Below, in pieces: positions 26,579 to 35,940 of a stretch of DNA of 64,000 nucleotides (position 1 is the first letter of the stretch; every line of letters starts with the position of its first letter). The position numbers and the translations under genes were made by a program. Under the pieces are notes generated by a model. The model did not search any database and was not told the DNA's origin. It was given only the letters and a program-made list of their open reading frames with translations. Source of the DNA: Sphingomonas radiodurans (GTDB lineage: Bacteria; Pseudomonadota; Alphaproteobacteria; Sphingomonadales; Sphingomonadaceae); contig NZ_CP086594.1 of assembly GCF_020866845.1 (NCBI RefSeq), positions 186,001 to 250,000 on the forward strand, in the 5' to 3' direction.

Positions 26579-27914
26579 CCTCGCGACGCCCGCCACCGCA
26601 CAGCAGATCGCGCCCCAAACCTCCACCGCCTACCAATACGCCGTCGCCGCCGGATACAAGGCGCTGACCTTGTGCGAAGGCATCTTCACCGCCGGCCGCA
26701 CCGAAGCGCAGATCGCCGCGGTCGAGCTGCGCGGTATCTACCCCGAATATGACGCGATCGTGCCAAAGCTGCGCGCCGCGATCGATCGCCCGCGTGGCAC
26801 CGTCAGCGTGCCGTTCAGCACCGATCTGCCGCCTCGTCACGCGGGCTGGGGCCCGCGCACCGGCTGCACGCTCGCCCCGATCGGCAGCATCGCGCCGCGC
26901 GCCACCGCAAGTCTGCCGCTGCCTTCCCCCGCCCCCGCCGACCCCCGGCAATGGCCGCTGGGCGACTCCGGCATCGCGCCGCGCCCCTCCTCCGCTCTAG
27001 CCGCGACGATGGAGCGCGCCTTCGAGCGCAACAGTTACGGCAAGGGCGAAACCCTTGGCGTGATCGTCATGCGCGACGGGCAAATCGTCGGCGAGCGCTA
27101 CGCCGACGGCTTCGGCCCCTTCGTCCCCAACCGCACTTGGTCAGTCGCCAAGAGCATCGCCGGCACGCTCGTCGGGCTCGCCGCGCGCGACCTTGCGATC
27201 GATCCCAAGGCGCGCGCTGCCATCCCCGAATGGCGCGCACCCGGCGATCCGCGCCAATCGATCACGCTCGATAACCTCATGCGCATGGCCTCGGGGCTGC
27301 ACAGCGATCATTACGGCAACCGCACCGACGCGCTCTACTTTGGCGGCACGACGGTGACGGAACAGGCCCCCGGCTGGCCGCTCGAAGCGCGCCCCGGCAC
27401 GCGCTTCCGCTACGCCAACAACGACATCCTGCTCGCCGTCCGCGCGATCCGCGCGCGGATGAACGACGACGCGCGCTACGCCAATTGGCCGAGCCAGCAG
27501 CTGTTCGCCCCACTCGGCATGCGGCACACCACCGCGGGCACCGACTGGCGCGGCAACTTTCTCCTCTCGAGCCAGATCTGGACCACCGCGCGCGATCTCG
27601 CGCGGCTCGGGCAATTCTGGCTGCAGGACGGCGTCTGGCAGGGCAAGCGCCTGCTGCCCGCCGGCTGGATGCGCTACATGATCACCCCCGCCGGCCCGCA
27701 ACCCGAGGACGGCCCTGGCTATGGCGCGACGATGTGGCTGTTCGGCCCCAAGCAGGGCCTGCCCGTCGGCAGCTATTCGGCGCAGGGCAACCGTGGCCAA
27801 TATGTCATGGTCGTGCCCAGCGAACGGCTCGTGATCGTCCGCCGCGGCGAGGATCCCGGCTCGGCGCGCTTCGACATCGCCAAGTTCACCGCCGACGTGA
27901 TCCGCGACCGGTGA
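26508..27914 (+). CDS. Serine hydrolase (beta-lactamase/esterase family), secreted
   Basis: A penicillin-binding-protein-like serine hydrolase of about 468 residues. The nucleophile motif SVAK (S212, K215) and a YAN motif (Y302) match the class C beta-lactamase fold; the third motif may be HTTAG or a region near the C-terminus. From GTG 26508 the N-terminus has Lys/Arg, a hydrophobic core and cleavage near TAQ-Q, a good signal peptide, so it acts in the periplasm or outside. This start lies within rarA; no start codon lies closer to the signal core. Substrate unknown; such enzymes include esterases and D-peptidases. The stop overlaps the next start (GTGA). Confidence 0.8.
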   Translation: MASKRGSPSGWRIGTSFAALATLSLATPATAQQIAPQTSTAYQYAVAAGYKALTLCEGIFTAGRTEAQIAAVELRGIYPEYDAIVPKLRAAIDRPRGTVSVPFSTDLPPRHAGWGPRTGCTLAPIGSIAPRATASLPLPSPAPADPRQWPLGDSGIAPRPSSALAATMERAFERNSYGKGETLGVIVMRDGQIVGERYADGFGPFVPNRTWSVAKSIAGTLVGLAARDLAIDPKARAAIPEWRAPGDPRQSITLDNLMRMASGLHSDHYGNRTDALYFGGTTVTEQAPGWPLEARPGTRFRYANNDILLAVRAIRARMNDDARYANWPSQQLFAPLGMRHTTAGTDWRGNFLLSSQIWTTARDLARLGQFWLQDGVWQGKRLLPAGWMRYMITPAGPQPEDGPGYGATMWLFGPKQGLPVGSYSAQGNRGQYVMVVPSERLVIVRRGEDPGSARFDIAKFTADVIRDR

Positions 27915-28258
27915 AGGACTGGGCCAATGTGGTAGCGTACGCCTGCGCCCTCCCCGATGTCGAAGAGGGTACGACCTACGGCAAGCCGGCGGTCAAGCTG
28001 CGCGGCAAGATGCTCGCCGCAACGACAGCGCCCGATCCCGGCAGCTTCGTGCTTCACGTCCCCCTAGACCAGAAGGAGGTGCTGCTCGAAACCGATCCCG
28101 AGACCTTCTGGGAAACCGACCATTACCGTGGCTGGCCCGCGGTGCTGGTTCGCTATGGCACCCCGGCGCGCGATCGCATCGGCGTGTTGATCCAGCGCGC
28201 GTGGTGGGATCGCGCGTCGCTCAAGCAGCGGGCGGCGCGTGGCGGCGATCGTCCCTGA
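27911..28258 (+). CDS. MmcQ/YjbR family protein
   Basis: A small (115 residues) protein of the YjbR/CyaY-like fold. It has the typical ALPDVEEGTTYGKPAVKLRGKM start and the WWDRASLKQRA end. The family is described as putative DNA-binding, but the role is unproven. GTG 27911 overlaps the TGA of the hydrolase gene by four bases. The 3' end overlaps the next gene by 20 bases. Confidence 0.82.
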   Translation: MKDWANVVAYACALPDVEEGTTYGKPAVKLRGKMLAATTAPDPGSFVLHVPLDQKEVLLETDPETFWETDHYRGWPAVLVRYGTPARDRIGVLIQRAWWDRASLKQRAARGGDRP

Positions 28259-29102
28259 TCATCTGACGCGCTTCGCCGCAATCGACTGGTCGGGCGCGAA
28301 GGGCCGGCGCCACAAGGGCATCGCCGTCGCGATCTGCGACAGCGGCAGCGACGCGCCCGTGCTCGTCACCCCGCCCGACCGGATCTGGTCGCGCACCGAC
28401 GTCCTGCATTGGCTCGTCGATCAGGCCGAAACGCCGCTGCTGGTCGGCATCGACTGCAGCTTCTCCGCGCCGCACGTGACGCGCGGCGCCCATCTGCCTG
28501 GCGAAACCACCTCGACAACCGCGCGCGACCTGTGGCGCTATGTCGATGCCAATAGCGCTGACGAGGATCTCGGCGCGGCGAGCTTCCTCGAGGCACGACG
28601 CGGCCGACACTTCTACCTTGGCGCAGCCGATGGGCCGAAGCGCGATTTCCTCCACTGGCGCGTGTGCGAGATGGCCGGCGATCGCTCGACCAAGCCGACC
28701 ACCGTCTATGATGCGATCGGCGCGGCGCAGGTGGCCAAGGCGAGCTTCGCCGGCATGCGGCTGCTTCACCACCTCGCCGACCGCATCCCGGTCTGGCCGT
28801 TCGATCCGCCACCGGCACACGGCGCGCTGCTCGTCGAAATCTACACTTCGATCGCCGCTCGCGCTGCCGGCTTACCCCGTGGCCGCAGCAAGATGCGCAC
28901 CCCCGAATCGCTCGACGCCGCGCTCGCCAATATTGGCAGCGCGCCGCACGACCCGCTCGCGCGCTACGACGATCACGCGACCGACGCGATTCTCACTGCC
29001 GCATGGCTCCGCGCCAGCGTCGCCCGCGCCGATCTATGGCAGCCGTACGGCCTCACCGACGCCGTACGGCAAAGCGAAGGCTGGACCTTCGGCGTCACCT
29101 GA
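28239..29102 (+). CDS. Conserved hypothetical with RNase-H-like features (DUF429-like)
   Basis: A 287-residue protein I do not recognise with certainty. It begins with an FAAIDWSGAKG strand, a later GIDCSFSAP strand, and near the end DDHATDAILTAAWL, a layout of spaced acidic residues seen in RNase-H-fold proteins such as DUF429. That suggests a metal-dependent nuclease or nucleotide-related role, but only by fold resemblance. The GTG start at 28239 lies inside the preceding gene. The tRNA-Thr gene follows 17 bases after the stop. Confidence 0.55.
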   Translation: MAAIVPDHLTRFAAIDWSGAKGRRHKGIAVAICDSGSDAPVLVTPPDRIWSRTDVLHWLVDQAETPLLVGIDCSFSAPHVTRGAHLPGETTSTTARDLWRYVDANSADEDLGAASFLEARRGRHFYLGAADGPKRDFLHWRVCEMAGDRSTKPTTVYDAIGAAQVAKASFAGMRLLHHLADRIPVWPFDPPPAHGALLVEIYTSIAARAAGLPRGRSKMRTPESLDAALANIGSAPHDPLARYDDHATDAILTAAWLRASVARADLWQPYGLTDAVRQSEGWTFGVT

Positions 29103-29119
29103 CGCATGAGCGCCGCGGC

Positions 29120-29195
29120 GCCGGTTTAGCTCAGCTGGTAGAGCAGCGGTTTTGTAAACCGAAGGTCGCGGGTTCGATTCCTGCAACCGGCACCA
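29120..29195 (+). tRNA. tRNA-Thr (anticodon TGT)
   Basis: A 76-nt cloverleaf. The acceptor GCCGGTT pairs with AACCGGC, the D-arm has GCTCAGCTGGTAGAGC, the anticodon loop is TTTGTAA with anticodon TGT, and the T-arm contains GGTTCGATTC. The CCA end is encoded. It reads ACA codons. Confidence 0.97.
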
Positions 29196-29208
29196 TTCGC
29201 CGCCTGGG

Positions 29209-29445
29209 TCAGGCCTGACCGAGCGGCTCGATCGGCAGCGCCTGTTCCTGCACCGCCTTCACCAGCACTTTGCGGATAAACACCCACCGGCGCCGCTCGA
29301 ACGTGCCGAATCGGCTACGATCGATGCGTTTTTGCGCATATCCGATCGGATCGTCGGCATGTTCGCCAAGCACCCGTCGCGCTCGCACACGCGCGTCAGT
29401 TTGCCAGCGCTCGGAGGCGCCGGTGAAATAGTCTAGCCTAGGCAT
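29209..29445 (-). CDS. Small hypothetical protein
   Basis: A basic protein of 78 residues from the ATG at 29445, which follows a GGGCGG ribosome site. It is Arg-rich (about 13 Arg) with no membrane segment; the C-terminal half (FERRRWVFIRKVLVKAVQEQ) is likely helical. An upstream ATG at 29478 would add 11 residues without a better ribosome site. It is convergent with the tRNA gene. I do not recognise a family. Confidence 0.5.
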   Translation of the reverse strand: MPRLDYFTGASERWQTDARVRARRVLGEHADDPIGYAQKRIDRSRFGTFERRRWVFIRKVLVKAVQEQALPIEPLGQA

Positions 29446-29481
29446 GTTTCCGCCCTTTGTTCCCGAAGCGGTAAACATACA

Positions 29482-29676
29482 TCAGTTTTGAGGTTCGATA
29501 ACCTCCAAATCGGATTTAATTTCGGGTTGGAAACGATCGAGCAGTCCCGCGGTCAGGATCATCTCGCGCCATGCTGCTTCCTGGCGCGCGCGTCGGGCAG
29601 GATCGCGCCGAGACGCGACCGAAAGCATCGCGGCTAGCCCGATCAGCGGGGCGACGATCGCCAGTTGTACTTCCAT
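29482..29676 (-). CDS. Small single-pass membrane protein, unknown
   Basis: A 64-residue protein with one N-terminal hydrophobic segment (about residues 5-21), then an Arg-rich stretch (SRRDPARRARQEAAWRE) and an acidic tail. The ATG follows an AGGAGGCGGAG ribosome site, which argues that it is translated. It lies just upstream of the other small gene on the same strand, so the two may be one transcript. Function unknown. Confidence 0.5.
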   Translation of the reverse strand: MEVQLAIVAPLIGLAAMLSVASRRDPARRARQEAAWREMILTAGLLDRFQPEIKSDLEVIEPQN

Positions 29677-29806
29677 TCTCCGCCTCCTGCCACGTTCGGG
29701 AGGCGCCGCCGTTGCGCCAGCGTATCGAGTCGACCAATCGTGTTGCGACGACGCTTCGACGAATCAACCGCAACCACATCGAGCAAGCGAGCGTTCCACA
29801 GCCGCA

Positions 29807-30502
29807 ATGATCCGAGTCGCCAGTTACAACATGCGCAAGGCGATCGGGACTGACCGTCGCCGCAGCCCCGAACGTATCCTCGAAGTGCTGCGCGAGATCG
29901 ACGCTGATGTCATCGCGCTGCAGGAGGCGGATCGCCGCTTCGGCGCGCGATCGTCGGTCATTACGCCGCATCTGCTCGACGAGCATAGCGACTGGAAGCC
30001 GGTCGGCTTCGGCATCCGCGCGGGATCGATGGGGTGGCATGGCAATGCGCTGCTCGTCCGCAAGGAATGCACGATCCTCGATTGCGAAGTGATCCATCTG
30101 CCCGCGCTCGAACCGCGCGGCGCCGTGATGGCAGACGTGCGACTGGGCGGCGCCGAACTGCGGGTCATCGGCATGCACCTCGATCTGTCGGGCCTTTGGC
30201 GACGCCGCCAGGCGGCGGCGATCATGGCGCATGTGGCGTCAAGCACACGCCGCCGCCCGACGGTGATGATGGGTGACCTCAACGAATGGACGCGCGCCGC
30301 CGGCTGCCTGCGAGATTTCGCGCGCGACTATGCGCTGGCCGAGACCGGCCCTAGCTTCCACGCGCGCCGCCCGATCGGGCGGCTCGATCGGATCATGGTA
30401 TCGCGGGAGCTACGCATTACTGACTGCGGCGTCCACACCAGCGCAGCCGCACGCAAGGCCAGCGATCACCTGCCGATCTGGGCCACTTTGTCAGCCGCAT
30501 GA
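29807..30502 (+). CDS. Endonuclease/exonuclease/phosphatase (EEP) family protein
   Basis: A metal-dependent phosphodiesterase of 231 residues with the EEP fold. Motifs in order are SYNMRKAIG (Asn), IALQEAD (metal-binding Glu), GMHLDLSG, MMGDLNEW (Asp/Asn) and the terminal SDHLPIWA (Asp/His catalytic pair). No signal peptide is seen. Its stop overlaps the start of the patatin-like gene (ATGA), so a shared role in phospholipid or phosphodiester turnover is plausible. The substrate cannot be told from the sequence. Confidence 0.85.
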   Translation: MIRVASYNMRKAIGTDRRRSPERILEVLREIDADVIALQEADRRFGARSSVITPHLLDEHSDWKPVGFGIRAGSMGWHGNALLVRKECTILDCEVIHLPALEPRGAVMADVRLGGAELRVIGMHLDLSGLWRRRQAAAIMAHVASSTRRRPTVMMGDLNEWTRAAGCLRDFARDYALAETGPSFHARRPIGRLDRIMVSRELRITDCGVHTSAAARKASDHLPIWATLSAA

Positions 30503-32766
30503 TGCGCGAGGCTGAACTGCGCCTGGCTTTGATCTGCTACGGCGGGATCAGCCTCGCGGTCTACATGCACGGCATCACCAAGGAAATCTGGCACGTCGCC
30601 CGCGCCAGCCGCGCCAGCCAGGAAGGTGAGATGCTTACCGGCAGCGCCGCGGTCTACGCCGCGCTGATCGGTGAAATTGCCACCACCACTGGCACGCGAC
30701 TGCGCGTGTTGCCCGACATCATTGCCGGGGCGAGCGCTGGCGGGATCAACGGCGTCTTTCTGGCGCAGGCGATCAGCGCCGGCCAGTCGCTCGATCCGTT
30801 GACCGATCTCTGGCTCGATCGCGCCGACGTCGAGGCGCTGATCGCGCCGGCTGCGGCACCGTCCTCGCGTTTCTCCAAGGCCTGGGCGCTGCCGCTCGCC
30901 TGGATGGCGGCGGGCCGAAGTGCCGAAAAGCTCGACGAAGACACGCGCGAGGAAGTCCGCGCAAAGCTATCGCATTTCGTCCGCTCGCGCTGGTTCGAGC
31001 CGCCGTTCGATGGCCCGGGATTCACCGGCATGCTGCTCGATGCGTTTGACGCGATGCAGGCCGCACCGCGCGGTCCGCGCCTGCTGCCCGACGGCCAACC
31101 GCTCGACCTGTTTGTCACCGTCACCGATTTTACGGGCCACCCCGAACGCCTGCGGCTTCACTCGCCGGCGGAAGTCGTCGAGACCGAGCATCGCTTGGTG
31201 CTTGCCTTCACCGATCGCGGCGCCCCGTGCGAAACGCTCGCGCCGATCCCGGAGCTCGCCTTCGCGGCGCGCGCCACCTCGAGCTTTCCCGGCGCCTTTC
31301 CGGCCTTCACCGTCGCCGAGCTGGACGGCGTCCTGGCTCAGCGAAGCGCGCGTTGGCCGGGCCGAAATGCCTTCCTGCGCCGCGTCCTCCCGCGCCACGC
31401 CGCTGCCAATGCCGCGGAGAAGGCGGCGCTGATCGACGGCTCGGTGCTGGCGAATGCGCCGTTCCGTCCCGCGATCGACGCGCTTGGCGAACGCCCGGCG
31501 CGACGTCAGGTTGATCGCCGCTTCGTCTATATCGACCCCTCGCCGGGCATGAAGTTTCGCCTCGCGGGCGCCAGCGACGGGCCGCCGAGCTTCTTCCAGA
31601 CGATCCTCGGCGCGGTCAGCGAGCTCCCGCGCAAACAGCCGATCCGCGACAATCTCGAAGCGATCGCCCGACGGTCACGGCAGATCGAGCGGATGCGCGG
31701 GATCATCGCCGCGATCCGCCGCGACGTGGAGGGCGAGGTCGAGGCACTGTTCGGCCGCACCTTCTTCCTCAATCGCCCGACCGCGTCGCGCCTCGCCACA
31801 TGGCGCCGCCGCGCGCAGGTCGCCGCCGCGGACCGCGCCGGCTTCGGCTATGCGGCCTACACCAATCTCAAGGTCGGCGGCGTCGTCGATTTCATCACAG
31901 ACTTGCTCAACGCCGTCGGCGGCGCCTCGGGATCGCAGCGCTCGGAACGGATACAAAGCCGGGTCGAAGCCGAGCTTAGTGCCCGCGGCTTTGACGAAGC
32001 AGGGCCGGCCGACGCCGCCTCGATCGCGTTCCTGCGCACCTTCGATCTCGGCTTCCGGATCCGCCGCCTCCGCCTGCTCGCGCGTCATCTCGGCGAGCTC
32101 GAGGCGGAGAATGAGGAGGAAGTGCTGCGGCCGATCCGCGAGGCGATCTACGAATCGCTCGCCGCCTATATCGCGCGCAAGTCGCCCAAGGCGCATCGCG
32201 CGCTGCGCGGCGCGGTGCGCACGATGGACCGCGACACGCCGGCGCTGCTCGATCGCTTCGCCCAGTCGCTCGACCTGACGAACCTCGACGCGCAAACCGA
32301 TCATCGGCTGGCCGAGGCGCTCGCTGCCCTGCCACGCGGCCCGCGCCGCGCCTTGCTGCTGCGCTATCTCGGCTTCCCCTATTTCGATGTCGCCACACTC
32401 CCGATGCTGCAGGGCGAGGGGCTGGACGAATATGATCCGATCAAGGTCGATCGCATCTCCCCCGACGACGCGACCTCGATCCGCAGCGGTGGCGCTGACG
32501 CAACGCTCAAGGGCATCCAGTTCAGCAATTTCGGCGCTTTCTTCAGCCGCGCCTATCGCGAGAACGATTACCTCTGGGGCCGGCTGCACGGTGCCGAGCG
32601 GATGATCGACATCATGGTCTCCGCGCTCCCTGCCGATGCGCGCTTGGCCCCCGGCCGCCTCGCCCTTGCCAAGCGCGCGGCGTTCCACGCGATCCTCGAC
32701 GAGGAGGAGCCCCGGCTCGAAACCGCCGCCGCGCTGATCGCGCAACTGCGCGGCGAGATCGGCTGA
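30499..32766 (+). CDS. Large patatin-like lipase (TIGR03607-like)
   Basis: A 755-residue protein with an N-terminal patatin domain and a long helical C-terminus of the DUF3376 type. The oxyanion segment CYGGISLAVYMHG, the nucleophile elbow GASAGG (near residue 76) and the dyad Asp in DGSVLANAPF (about residue 314) are all present, so it is probably an active acyl hydrolase on lipids. No signal peptide or clear membrane span. It is translationally coupled to the EEP gene. Confidence 0.85.
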   Translation: MMREAELRLALICYGGISLAVYMHGITKEIWHVARASRASQEGEMLTGSAAVYAALIGEIATTTGTRLRVLPDIIAGASAGGINGVFLAQAISAGQSLDPLTDLWLDRADVEALIAPAAAPSSRFSKAWALPLAWMAAGRSAEKLDEDTREEVRAKLSHFVRSRWFEPPFDGPGFTGMLLDAFDAMQAAPRGPRLLPDGQPLDLFVTVTDFTGHPERLRLHSPAEVVETEHRLVLAFTDRGAPCETLAPIPELAFAARATSSFPGAFPAFTVAELDGVLAQRSARWPGRNAFLRRVLPRHAAANAAEKAALIDGSVLANAPFRPAIDALGERPARRQVDRRFVYIDPSPGMKFRLAGASDGPPSFFQTILGAVSELPRKQPIRDNLEAIARRSRQIERMRGIIAAIRRDVEGEVEALFGRTFFLNRPTASRLATWRRRAQVAAADRAGFGYAAYTNLKVGGVVDFITDLLNAVGGASGSQRSERIQSRVEAELSARGFDEAGPADAASIAFLRTFDLGFRIRRLRLLARHLGELEAENEEEVLRPIREAIYESLAAYIARKSPKAHRALRGAVRTMDRDTPALLDRFAQSLDLTNLDAQTDHRLAEALAALPRGPRRALLLRYLGFPYFDVATLPMLQGEGLDEYDPIKVDRISPDDATSIRSGGADATLKGIQFSNFGAFFSRAYRENDYLWGRLHGAERMIDIMVSALPADARLAPGRLALAKRAAFHAILDEEEPRLETAAALIAQLRGEIG

Positions 32767-32822
32767 GGCTGGTCAAACGGCGGCAGTAGTAATAGCGTCC
32801 CGGCCATGCCGGAGCCTCGTTG

Positions 32823-33158
32823 ATGCAGTTTCTGAAGATCCTGTTCTGGGCGCTGATCGCGTTCGTTGCCGCCGTGTTCACCTTCGGCAACTGGAAATGG
32901 GTGCCGATCCGCCTGTTTGGCAACCTCATGGCGGAGGTGAACCTGCCGGTCCTGCTGCTCGTCACCTTCCTCGCCGGCGTGGTGCCGACATATTTGTATC
33001 AGCGCACGATCCGCTGGCGGCTGGCGCAACGCCTCGCCGCTGCCGAGCGCACCACCGCTGCGCTGCGTGATGCCGCGATCCAGCCGGTCGTCGAGCCCGA
33101 ACCCGTCGCCCCTCCACCGGTCGCCGCCCTGATCGCCGTTCCGCCCGGAGTATCCTGA
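32823..33158 (+). CDS. LapA-domain membrane protein
   Basis: A 111-residue inner-membrane protein with two hydrophobic segments (about residues 3-22 and 39-60), followed by a basic-then-Ala/Pro-rich tail. This matches the DUF1049/LapA domain. The ATG at 32823 follows GGAGCC. Its TGA overlaps the pyrF start by one base (TGATG). The lapA-pyrF neighbourhood is conserved in sphingomonads. In other bacteria such proteins assist lipopolysaccharide assembly control; here the role is inferred from the domain only. Confidence 0.8.
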   Translation: MQFLKILFWALIAFVAAVFTFGNWKWVPIRLFGNLMAEVNLPVLLLVTFLAGVVPTYLYQRTIRWRLAQRLAAAERTTAALRDAAIQPVVEPEPVAPPPVAALIAVPPGVS

Positions 33159-33832
33159 TGAGCAGCCGCATCTTCGTCGCGCTCGACACGCCCGATATCG
33201 AGCGTGCCAAGGCGATCGCCACCCGCGTCAAGCACCATGTCGGCGGGATCAAGCTCGGGCTCGAATTTTTCGCCGCGAACGGCCGCCACGGCGTGCGCGA
33301 GATGGGCGAGCTCGGCCTGCCGATCTTCCTCGACCTGAAGCTGCACGACATCCCCAATACCGTCGCCAAGGCGATCCAGGCACTGCGCGGCCTTGAGCCC
33401 GCAATCCTCACCGTTCACGCCGCGGGCGGCCGGGCGATGCTCGAGGATGCCAAGGCCGCCGCCTCGTCCGGCACGAAAGTCGTCGCCGTCACGATGCTCA
33501 CCAGCCTCGACGACAGCGATCTTACCGCGACCGGCGTGAACGGCTGCGCGCACGATCAGGTACTCCGCCTGACTGAGCTCGCCATGAAAGCCGGCGTCGA
33601 CGGCATCGTCTGCTCGGGCGAAGAGGTGAAGGCCGCGCACGCCATGTGGCCCAAGGGCTTCTTCGTCGTCCCCGGCGTGCGCCCCGCGAACGGCGTCGTC
33701 GCTGACCAGAAGCGCGTCGTCACCCCGCGCCAGGCGCTCGACCACGGCGCCTCGATCCTGGTCGTCGGCCGCCCGATCACCCAGGCCGAAGACCCCGACG
33801 CCGCCGCCCGCTCGATCGGCGCGACGCTGTGA
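33158..33832 (+). CDS. pyrF: Orotidine 5'-phosphate decarboxylase
   Basis: Catalyses the last step of UMP synthesis, decarboxylating OMP. The TIM-barrel of 224 residues begins with FVALDTPD and carries the catalytic FLDLKLHDIPNTV (Lys-x-x-Asp) near residue 60. The phosphate-gripper segment VVPGVRP and LVVGRPIT are near the end. It is coupled to the upstream lapA-like gene. A GC-rich gap of 194 bases precedes trpF. Confidence 0.97.
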   Translation: MSSRIFVALDTPDIERAKAIATRVKHHVGGIKLGLEFFAANGRHGVREMGELGLPIFLDLKLHDIPNTVAKAIQALRGLEPAILTVHAAGGRAMLEDAKAAASSGTKVVAVTMLTSLDDSDLTATGVNGCAHDQVLRLTELAMKAGVDGIVCSGEEVKAAHAMWPKGFFVVPGVRPANGVVADQKRVVTPRQALDHGASILVVGRPITQAEDPDAAARSIGATL

Positions 33833-34026
33833 CGCGCCGGGCGACGGTTTAGCGCAGCAAACCGAGCCGCACCCCGGCGCGGCACGGCCGGCGGCGCCAC
33901 AGCGCCGTCCGACGACTCGGGCTTTGTCCGCGGCGTTGCTGAGTGCGCGCACCGCTTGCGGGCCGGGTCGCGGAAGGCCATGTCGCCCCGGATGCTCAAC
34001 ACCCCCTACCCCAAGCGCGCGCGGCG

Positions 34027-34662
34027 ATGACCCTCGCCAAGATCTGCGGCCTTTCCACGCCCGAAACGCTTGACGCCGCGATCCAGCACGGCGCCAGCCA
34101 CGTCGGCTTCATCTTTTTCCCCGCCTCGCCCCGCCACCTCGATTTCGACCGCGCCGCCGGCCTCGCCGAGCGCATCCCCCCGCGCGTCACCACCGTCGGC
34201 GTCTTCGTCGACCCCGACGACGCGCTGATCACTCAAGCCGTCCGGGCCGGCCGGCTCACCGCGATCCAGCTCCACAAGACCGCGCCATCCCGCGTCGCCG
34301 AGCTGCGCCGCTCCACCGGCGTCGAGACCTGGGCAGCGGTCGCGGTGAAAACCCGCGCCGATCTCGCAACCTCGGCGCAATACACCGGCGCGGCCGATCG
34401 CATCCTGTTCGACGCCAAGACCCCCGACACCGCCGCGCTCCCTGGCGGCATGGGCGTCCGCTTCGACTGGTCGCTGCTCGACGGCCACCGTCACGTGCTG
34501 CCCTGGGCGCTGTCCGGCGGGCTCGACGCCACCAACGTCGCCGAGGCGATCGCCCGCACCCGCGCGCCGCTGGTCGACGCCTCGTCCGGCATCGAGGACC
34601 GGCCCGGCGCCAAGAACGTGGACAAGATCACCGCCTTCCTCCAAGCGATTGTCGTATCATGA
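34027..34662 (+). CDS. trpF: Phosphoribosylanthranilate isomerase
   Basis: Third step of tryptophan synthesis, isomerising phosphoribosylanthranilate. It has the [11 protein letters not shown] start with the catalytic Cys, [13 protein letters not shown], and [14 protein letters not shown] at the phosphate-binding end. The ATG at 34027 gives 211 residues, the family length. Its stop overlaps the trpB start (ATGA). Confidence 0.97.
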   Translation: MTLAKICGLSTPETLDAAIQHGASHVGFIFFPASPRHLDFDRAAGLAERIPPRVTTVGVFVDPDDALITQAVRAGRLTAIQLHKTAPSRVAELRRSTGVETWAAVAVKTRADLATSAQYTGAADRILFDAKTPDTAALPGGMGVRFDWSLLDGHRHVLPWALSGGLDATNVAEAIARTRAPLVDASSGIEDRPGAKNVDKITAFLQAIVVS

Positions 34663-35888
34663 ACGCTCCAAATTCCTTCCGCCAGCAACCGGATTCGCGC
34701 GGCCATTTCGGCGATTATGGCGGCCGCTACGTCGCAGAGACGCTGATGCCGCTCGTCCTCGCGCTCGAGGACGAATATCGCGCCGCCAAGCAGGATCCGG
34801 CGTTCCAGGCGCAGTTCGACGACCTGCTCGAACATTATGTCGGCCGCCCCTCGCCGCTCTATTACGCTGAGCGGCTGACCGAGGCGCTGCGCGAGAGTGC
34901 GCCCGAGGGAATGGGCGCGGAAGTATGGTTCAAGCGTGATGAGCTCAATCACACCGGCGCGCACAAGATCAACAATTGCATCGGCCAGATCCTGCTGGCG
35001 ATCCGCATGGGCAAGACGCGGATCATCGCCGAAACGGGCGCCGGCCAGCACGGCGTCGCCACCGCAACCGTCTGCGCGCGCTTCGGCCTGCCTTGCGTCA
35101 TTTTCATGGGCGCAAAGGATGTCGAGCGGCAGGCACCCAACGTGTTCCGGATGAAGCTGTTGGGCGCCGAAGTTCGCGCGGTCACCTCGGGCGCGAACAC
35201 GCTCAAGGACGCGATGAACGAGGCGCTGCGCGATTGGGTCGCGAACGTCCACGACACCTTCTACATCATCGGCACCGCCGCCGGCCCGCATCCGTATCCT
35301 GAGCTGGTGCGTGATTTTCAGAGCGTGATCGGCCGCGAGGCGCGCGAACAGATGCTGCGTCGCACCGGCCGCCTGCCCGACATGCTCGTCGCCGCGATCG
35401 GCGGCGGATCGAACGCGATCGGGCTGTTCCACCCGTTCCTCGACGATCCCGAGGTGAAGATGCTCGGCGTCGAGGCCGCGGGCGAAGGGCTCGAACAAAA
35501 GCACGCCGCGAGCCTCGCGGGCGGCTTCCCCGGCGTCCTCCACGGCAACAAGACGTATCTGCTGCAGGACGACGACGGCCAGATCGCCGAAGCGCACTCG
35601 ATCTCCGCCGGCCTCGACTATCCCGGCATCGGCCCCGAGCACGCCTGGCTCAAGGACATCGGCCGCGTCGAATATACCTCGGTCACCGACACCGAGGCGC
35701 TCGACGCCTTCCAGTTCCTGTGCCGCACCGAAGGCATCATCCCTGCGCTCGAACCATCACACGCCATCGCAGCGGTCATGAAGCGCGCCCGCGACATGCG
35801 CCGCGACGAAGTGATCCTCGCCAACCTGTGCGGCCGCGGCGACAAGGACATCTTCACCGTCGCCGAAGCGTTGGGAGTGGCAATCTAG
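34659..35888 (+). CDS. trpB: Tryptophan synthase beta subunit
   Basis: PLP enzyme that joins indole and serine to tryptophan in a complex with TrpA. The 409 residues show [12 protein letters not shown] at the start, the PLP lysine in HTGAHKINN, the [10 protein letters not shown] loop and the phosphate-binding GGGSNAIG. It normally sits right before trpA; here a REP pair with a nuclease-like gene lies between the two. Confidence 0.98.
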   Translation: MNAPNSFRQQPDSRGHFGDYGGRYVAETLMPLVLALEDEYRAAKQDPAFQAQFDDLLEHYVGRPSPLYYAERLTEALRESAPEGMGAEVWFKRDELNHTGAHKINNCIGQILLAIRMGKTRIIAETGAGQHGVATATVCARFGLPCVIFMGAKDVERQAPNVFRMKLLGAEVRAVTSGANTLKDAMNEALRDWVANVHDTFYIIGTAAGPHPYPELVRDFQSVIGREAREQMLRRTGRLPDMLVAAIGGGSNAIGLFHPFLDDPEVKMLGVEAAGEGLEQKHAASLAGGFPGVLHGNKTYLLQDDDGQIAEAHSISAGLDYPGIGPEHAWLKDIGRVEYTSVTDTEALDAFQFLCRTEGIIPALEPSHAIAAVMKRARDMRRDEVILANLCGRGDKDIFTVAEALGVAI

Positions 35889-35901
35889 CGCAACAAAAAA
35901 G

Positions 35902-35940
35902 CCCTCTCCCCTGCAGGGGAGAGGGTTGGGAGAGGGGCAG
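35902..35940. repeat. REP-like unit, type 1 (left end of DUF559 cassette)
   Basis: CCCTCTCCCCTGCAGGGGAGAGGG followed by TTGGGAGAGGGGCAG, 39 bases in all. It is the inverted copy of 36283-36321 with a single mismatch (palindrome centre). The last base is the first base of the GTG start of the enclosed gene. Confidence 0.92.

Noticed and set aside
29102..29500. Integrative element at the tRNA-Thr gene
   Set aside because: No integrase, no direct repeat of the tRNA 3' end seen nearby, and flanking genes look native.
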